In this document: positions 57,991-64,000 of the stretch, piece by piece
How the letters are laid out: each line of letters opens with the position of its first letter
Numbering within the stretch: the stretch's first letter is position 1
From: Solanum dulcamara
Lineage: Eukaryota > Streptophyta > Magnoliopsida > Solanales > Solanaceae
Reading direction: 5' to 3'
Assembly (NCBI RefSeq): GCF_947179165.1
Contig: NC_077237.1
Coordinates: 57,432,023 to 57,496,022, forward strand
Length of the DNA stretch: 64,000 nucleotides
The notes under the pieces: model-generated
Seen by the model: only the letters and a program-made list of their open reading frames with translations
Database searches by the model: none
What the model was told of the DNA's origin: nothing
Program-made: the position numbers and the translations under genes

Positions 57991-60362
57991 TGTCATGACC
58001 CAACCCCGTAGGCCGCGACTAGGGTCTGACCTGGACCCCCGTATACATAATAATCAAATATAAGAACTATACACGAGAACCTCAGTGGATAATAATATTT
58101 TCATGTATATGTGGCCTCTTTCATTCATATTATATCATGAAAGGGCACGCAAGCCGATAAGGTTTCCATATCATAAGAATATTTACAACTGAAAAAACTC
58201 ACAACAACCCACATACACATGTCTACATACCTCTAGGAGTATTAACTGTATCATATGGAGGGACAGGGCCCCGTCATACCCTTAACCAATATGTACAAAT
58301 GTACAACAAAATGCTAGAACCAAAATAGGGCTCTGGATAAGGAGCACTGCCAACCAACAAGGTGGATGTCCTAGGCGAGTGGATCAGCAAACCGAGCATC
58401 TATACCTGTGGGCATGAAATGCAGCCCCCCGAAGAAAGGGAGGTCAATACGAAAAATATACCGAGTATATAAAGCATGGACTGTAATAAGTAAAGTCGTT
58501 ACCGGAGTAGAATGTGCAAAAATGAGAAAAATATCCAGAATATCAAAATGCTTTTCATATCCACCGATAATGTATGCAGAAAAACATATGCCATATCCGG
58601 CCCCATTAAGGGACTCGGTGAACAAATACAAAACGTGGTCGCTGCCTTTTCACTGGCGCCACAGCACATTATAACACTAGAGTAGGGAATATCTCTGTAA
58701 CGGATCATATCATATCATATGGTCATATCAAATCATATCATATCATATGTGTACATGGCACATCATAACTCCACAAAACCCATGTACAGGTCATACCTGC
58801 CCCCTCACATCGAGGCACGGCGAACAATGCAGAGAAGTACACAGAATAACAAAACCTGACCCACGCTTGGTGAAGGAAACATTGAGGCATTTACGAGTGG
58901 AGTAGTGAGAAACTATATGCAACTTAAATCATATTTGAGACTCGACGGAATAGTCAAAATGAGCTTTCGTTCAAAATCGAGACAAGAATTATATCAAGTA
59001 CCTTTTGAAAGTCACTATGGACTATATCAAAATAGAACTTTTGGGAATCATATATATTATCAAGGCATAACAAAATATCTTTTGGAAGTCGAAAAATTGG
59101 CCATCCTAGTGGCTTTAAGAATAAGACTTCTTGGGAATCATATGGAAATCATATACTTGTTTCGTAAAAACCATGCCAAAAAGGGAGATTAGCTTTATAT
59201 ACTTAAGTCAAATCATGTTAAGAGGAGGAATAAGATTTACATACTTATGCCAAAAAAATACTAAAATAAAGTAGAAGCCTTACATACATATTCCAAAACA
59301 TGCCAAAAGAAGGAAACGTTAGCTTTACATACCTGTTACGGGTTACTTCTTATCCCGTTTGTCTCGTCGTCCTTTAAACCTAAGTAACATGGAATCAATA
59401 CAAGTATCAACAAACTTAATCTTTTCACCACCTTAGCTTACACACGAGTATTTATAGAACTCATCTCCTCGCTCGCCTTCTCGACTAGTTCCTTAGTTAG
59501 TTAAAGAGTTAACAAAAATCGGGCAGCATCTCCCCTATAATGTGCCCTATCCGAATTTCCAATTATACTCCTAATAGCTACAGACAACCAACAAAAATAA
59601 CCTGCAGCATATATATATACAATTCACATCAATCTTATACTACATAAACTCCAAATGACTCGCTCGAAACCACGATACCAAAATAAGGTTTCTAATTTCT
59701 ATTTTGCAAAACTTTTAACCGTACGAAGCGGAGGACCGTGTGGCTGCAACCAGCAGCTCCCACACCTCTTTTAGAATACTTTTAGGCCCTGCAACACACC
59801 ACAAACACAACTCACTATTCGACTTATATTTAGCTACGACGACTTCAATTTAGATTGTTTGCAACGTCGAGCATTTCTACGAAGTTGTTACACTTACAGC
59901 AGCATAAAAGATGTGTAATACACCCTATAAAAACATCATAATATTCAAATTGAAAGAAAAACCCTTACCTTACGTTAAACTCGTCAAACTCGCCAAAACT
60001 ATCAAAACGTGAATTCTGGACAGCCTACTGTCTTGTATTGTCGCTTAGTTTTGAAGGGGTAATTTAGGAAAACAAGATTTGTGTCCTCTCGGAAAGTTAT
60101 ATACATGTGTCTTAAGGTCGCATACAATTTCGAATCACCCTTACATCAATTTTGTACAAAACGATATGCCCAAAATACCAACAGCAGTCTGTGTAGCATT
60201 TCCAAAACAAATTTGGGCAGCACCTCTCCCATACTTCATCACCCCTTTTCGAGCAGAGAAAAGAAAAACTGGATTTTTGAGGCTAAATGAAATTTGTATC
60301 CCTATGAAATAGCTTTCAAAATCATCTTAAATCACTCGAAAGGAAGCTTTACACAAGGAGTT
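57991..60362 (-). repeat. LTR G: minus-strand, B/C/H-family LTR lacking its own start
   Basis: On the minus strand it ends GGGTTGGGTCATGACA (57991). Its inner blocks (AGGGGAGATGCTGCCCG near 59530, TTTTGGCGAGTTTGACG near 59990) match H and B. The part from 60000 to 60362 matches 26030-26400 of the B 3' LTR on the opposite strand. The LTR start expected near 60400 is replaced by LTR J. No primer site lies beyond 57991, so G is a 3' LTR or a solo LTR. A CATAT-rich microsatellite lies at 58705-58749. Short open frames are shadows. Confidence 0.75.
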
Positions 60363-60533
60363 TGTTATAACTCGTATTTTGCACATTAGGATATTTTGGA
60401 GATAATGGTAACAAGTCAAGGACAAGGCTATGTTTGATCTTGTTGGATACAAAATTCTTATGACTAAATTAGAATTTCAACTTGGAAATATTATAAAAGG
60501 TGAGGGGCAAAAATTAAAATTTCTCATAGAGAA
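60363..60533 (+). repeat. LTR J: first 171 bp of an H-like LTR
   Basis: It starts TGTTATAACTCGTATTTTGCAC and aligns along its length with the first ~170 bp of H (TGTTATATCCCATATTTTATAC at 60534): GGATATTTTGGAGATAATGG parallels GGATGTTTTAGGGTAGCTGTGG, and AGGTGAGGGGCAAAAATT parallels AGGCAAAGGGCAAAAAGG. H therefore appears inserted into J, whose remainder would lie beyond the window. Confidence 0.65.
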
Positions 60534-60847
60534 TGTTATATCCCATATTTTATACGGTTGGATGTTTTAGGGTAGCTGTGGTAAAGTTAAGGGAATGACC
60601 ATCTTCCAAAATTTATTTAATATACAAGTTGGATATGAATATTATTTATGATCATTAATAGTGTGGAAATAATGGAAAAGGCAAAGGGCAAAAAGGAAAG
60701 TTGGCAAAGTGGCCTATGGTAATATTGTGGAAGACTAGGGGTAAAATAGAAATTTCATAAAGTCTTCAAGAAGATTCATGTGGGCTCCACATGCCACATG
60801 GCAGCCCGTGATTGGAGGAAAGGGGTGTGTTGGACCAATGAGATCTT

Positions 60848-60959
60848 GACACGTGTCACCACTTAGGTCTTGACATGTGTCGCCACTTAGGGCTTGACAC
60901 GTGTCGCCACTTGGGGGATGACATGTGTCACCCCTAAAGTAGTGTATATATATATATAT
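60848..60959 (+). promoter_or_regulatory. LTR H promoter: four G-box-like palindromes at 24-bp spacing plus TATA box
   Basis: GACACGTGTC at 60848-60857, GACATGTGTC at 60872-60881, GACACGTGTC at 60896-60905 and GACATGTGTC at 60920-60929 are spaced exactly 24 bp apart. The intervening sequence is also repeated (GCCACTTAGGGCTT-type). TATATATATATATATA follows at 60944-60959, 15 bp after the last palindrome. CACGTG is the plant G-box core. Transcription start would be about 30 bp after the TATA box. Function is inferred from layout. Confidence 0.65.
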
Positions 60960-62512
60960 GAGTCTTATGACTCATTAATTTCCACACTCATCTAGAGTGT
61001 TCAAGAGCAAGGAAAATGAAATTACAAGAAAAAAAAAAGAGAAGAGAAGAGAAATTAAGGTAGAAAGAAGGAAAGAGCTACGGTTTTGGGAGGAGAAAAA
61101 GGTAAGTTCTCCAATTCCGTTCCAAGAATTAATTATATGAGTTATACCATGATGTTATGAAGATATTATTAATGAAAATTTATGGTTTGAAGCATCCCAA
61201 AACGTTACCAAACAGCCAATAAGTTTCAGCTGCGCTAAAGGAAATTCTGAGGCGAGTTTTGGAGAGTTTTGGTGAATTTCGGGAAAGGTAAGGTTTTATC
61301 TTTCAATTGAACTTTACGAGGAGGTTATGAAGTATATTACATGTCTTAAAATATGATGTAAGTGTAAAAAATGTATAAGGATGCTTGACGTTAGAAACAA
61401 ACTAAATGGAAGTCGTAGTAGTTAAATCGAAGTCGCGTAGTGTGTTGTTTGGTGGTGCTGCAGTTTGGTGGTGGTTTAATTGCGTGTTGCAGGGCTGTAA
61501 AGTACTCAAAAATGGATGTGGGTTCTGCTGGTTGCAACCACATGACCCTCCATTTGGTATGATTAAATATTTTTCGAAATAAAGGTTAAAAACTCTACTT
61601 TGGTATCGTAGTTTTGAACGAGTTATTTGGAGCTTGTATTGTGTAAATTTGAAGTGATTTAGTTGTATACATGCTGATGGCTATTTTTTTTGGTATGGTT
61701 GTTGAAATTATGGACGAGTTGAGAACTCGGGGATGTTGAAGTTATAGGGGAGATGCTGCCCGATTTTCGGTAGATTCGGAGCTAGTAATGAATAGTTGAG
61801 GGAAATGAATAAGGAAAGGACCTCTATGGAGACTTGGTTGTAGAGTTGGAATTGGAAAGTGAAAGTTTATTAACCTTAGTATTAATTTCATGTTAAATAG
61901 GTTCAATAGACGACGAGGCGAGCATAGTTAAGAGTAACCCGTAAGAGGTATGTAAGGTCTATCCTTTCTCTTCTTTTGGCATGTATTTGGTATAAATATG
62001 TAAAGATGATTTTTCTTTTTTCATGTTTTGACATAAGTATGTAAAGCTACTCCTTCTTTTGTCATGGTATTTATGAAATAAAAATATGACTTTTATATAA
62101 TTTCAAATAAGTTCCTATTCCTAGAGCCAGTAGGATGGCCAATTTCTTGATTTCCGAAAGGTATTTTATTATGCTTCGATACATGTATATGATTCTAGAA
62201 GATTTATTTTGATATAATCCAGGGTAACTTTCAAAAGGTAATTGACATGACTCTTGTCTCGATTTTTACATGATAGCTCATTCTGATTATTCCATCGAGT
62301 CTTAAATATGATTTAATTTGCATTAGTTTCTCACTACTCCACTCGTGGATACCCCAATGCTTCCTTCACCGAGCTTGGGCTAGATTTTGTTATCGTGCGT
62401 ACTTCTCTGCATTGTTCGCCGTGTCCCGACGTGAGGAGGCAGGTATGACATGTACATGGGGTGGTAAATGTTATGCCACGGAGTTATGCTGTGCCATGTA
62501 CATATATGTTTG

Positions 62513-62544
62513 TGATATGATATGATATGATATGATTTGATATG
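62513..62544 (+). repeat. (GATAT)n microsatellite in LTR H
   Basis: TGATATGATATGATATGATA-type repeat, with a second short run at 62571-62586 separated by GGCCATC. The same site in LTR G (58705-58749, minus strand) also holds a CATAT run around a GGTC interruption, so the microsatellite belongs to the LTR family. Confidence 0.85.
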
Positions 62545-63246
62545 GCCATCTGATATGATATGATTTGTTACGGAGATGTTCCCTACTCTGGTGTTATGCT
62601 GTGTCGTGGTACCGATGATGGGAGGGCGACCACACTTTGTTCACCGAGTCCATAATGGGGCCGGATATGGCATATGTCTGTGCATATATGGTTTGAGATT
62701 TTGATAAGCATTTTGAAATTCTAAACGTTGATTTCATGTTTTGCACATACTATTCAGATTATGATTTTATATATTACAGTGCATGCTTTACATACTCAGT
62801 ACATTTTCCGTACTGACCCTCTTTCTTCGGGGGCTGCGTTACATGCCCGCAGGTACAAACGATTGGTTTGCTGATCCGCTCGCTTAGGACATCCACCATG
62901 TTGGTCGACAGTGCTCCTTTGTCCGGAGCCCTATTTTGGTACTGACACATTCTGTTGTATATATATACATTGTTCAGGGGTACGGCGGGGACCTGTCCCA
63001 TCATATGACTAGGATATCATTCTGTAGAGGTCTGTAGACATGAGATGTGGGTTTTGTATATATGTTTTGGGTTTTTCTTTGTGTTTTGTGATGGCCTATC
63101 GGCCCTCGTGCATTATATCTATTTAGAGATTCCTTCTAATCATTACCTATATTTATTCGATTAATGTACTAAGTGGGGCTAAGGGTATGTATGGGTGCCC
63201 AACTCGGGCACCAGTCATGGTCTACGGAGTTGGGTCGTGACAGAAG

Positions 63247-63258
63247 TGGTATCAGAGC
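63247..63258 (+). other. Primer-binding site of element H (tRNA-iMet)
   Basis: TGGTATCAGAGC four bases after the LTR end, as in B and C. Confidence 0.94.
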
Positions 63259-64000
63259 GGTCCTTTTCTCGGAATGTCTACAGACCGTGTCTAGTAGAGT
63301 CTTGTTTATCGGTGTGTTGCGCGCCACATCTATAAACAGGAGGCTACAGGGCATTTAGGATGTTACCTTTCTTTCATATCTAAGATCGTGCGATAGAGCC
63401 CATCCATAGGATATGAAATTCCTTTTTCTAACATTTGATTTCTGTTAAGGAACGATATCGATAGAGGAATGTGATGGATGATATTGGGAGCTACATAGTA
63501 TACGGGTAAGTAAAGGTATGAAAGCGATATGTTGAGTAAGGTGTTGAGCTTGAAAGGTAAAGTTGAAAATTTAAAGGAAAGTAGATAGGAAAGTGCAATA
63601 AATGCAGTTTGAGGTAGACACATGAGGTAAGTCCATTATTTTCATACGGTTATTGATATTGAAAGATCTGTGTGACTGTGATATAAGGTGATATAAAAAA
63701 AATGTATATGTTGGCCCTGTGAGGCATTGCTGCTATCTTCTGCGTGCAGGTTTTGAGATAGTACAAAATACAGAGGAAACTATTCCCAATTATTTTTTTG
63801 AGAATGGAACAAAAGCAAGGAAGAGACTGAGACATACGTTTAGAAGATGTCTTGGAAGTTGATACCGATAGGGTAAAATTTATAACGTTGGACTAAACCT
63901 GAAAGAGGTTCCCTCTATATTTTCGGTAAAAGGAGTACCATTTTTACTTGGAGAGTCATAATTCGAAAGAGAATTTCGGTTAGAAGGAAAAGTGTCCAGC
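63259..64000 (+). other. Element H leader, non-coding, runs off the window
   Basis: Aligns with the B leader (21608 to about 22435): GTGTCTAGTAGA, CCACATCTATAAACAGGAGGC, GGTAAGTCCATTATTTTCAT, TTCTGCGTGCAGG and GTGTCCAGC at the very end all have counterparts. No gag start (MPPRR-type) is seen, so H is probably the same non-coding family as B, unless gag begins later. Confidence 0.75.

Larger units (their letters stand above)
60534..63242 (+). repeat. Element H 5' LTR (2709 bp)
   Basis: Begins TGTTATATCCC and ends GGGTCGTGACA, followed after four bases by a primer site. It contains the G-box-like array and TATA box (60848-60959), a GATAT microsatellite (62513-62544) and the GGGGGCTGCGTTACATGCC block near 62829. 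No coding content. H continues past the window end. Confidence 0.9.

Noticed and set aside
1..64000. Integrated pararetrovirus or other viral sequence
   Set aside because: All polymerase remnants are followed by integrase and chromodomain and are flanked by LTRs, as in Ty3/Gypsy elements; no movement protein or coat protein motif was seen.

Overview
This window is plant nuclear DNA made almost entirely of nested LTR retrotransposons of the Ty3/Gypsy chromovirus type. No cellular protein gene, tRNA, rRNA, CRISPR array or bacterial-type operon could be supported. The Tekay/Del-like polyproteins, LTRs of 2-3.4 kb that begin TGTTATACCCC and end GGGTCRTGACA, the TGGTATCAGAGC primer site (initiator tRNA-Met) and a DUF4283-type LINE fragment all suggest a dicot, most likely a Solanaceae species with a large genome such as pepper. 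The taxon is inference from family recollection, not a database result. Element letters A-J below are mine.

Left part, plus strand, 1-27928. Element A (gag to chromodomain, 1-4200, badly decayed) has its 3' LTR at 4208-6773 and 27326-27928. That LTR is split by element B (6774-27320, target duplication GTATA on both sides). B is a non-coding element whose 5' LTR is itself split by element C (9252-20712, target duplication CCCTT on both sides). C has two full LTRs, a primer site, a polypurine tract and one gag-pol reading frame broken by point stops, a gag duplication, an RNase H deletion and loss of the whole integrase triad. The inferred insertion order is A, then B, then C.

Middle and right, mostly minus strand, 27930-57990. 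A decayed LTR (I) and a LINE ORF1 fragment come first. Then comes element D (31883-57990, minus): gag-PR-RT-RNaseH-IN-chromodomain at 56728-51730, with a 3' LTR split by two further insertions. One is element E (32395-46221, target duplication CTGAC), which has lost most of pol and carries three tandem internal blocks separated by truncated LTRs in a 3483-bp repeat. The other is LTR F (46673-50026), probably a solo LTR.

Right end, 57991-64000. A minus-strand LTR (G) lies back to back with plus-strand LTR H (60534-63242). H begins 171 bp inside a related LTR start (J). H's primer site and non-coding leader run off the window, and its leader matches that of B.

Nothing here acts as a cellular pathway. 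The points of interest are how the elements were built and disabled: tandem multi-LTR element E, the foldback arrangement in B, an older-than-insertion gag duplication in C, catalytic-site losses in C and D, and a 24-bp-periodic G-box-like array ahead of the TATA box in LTR H.
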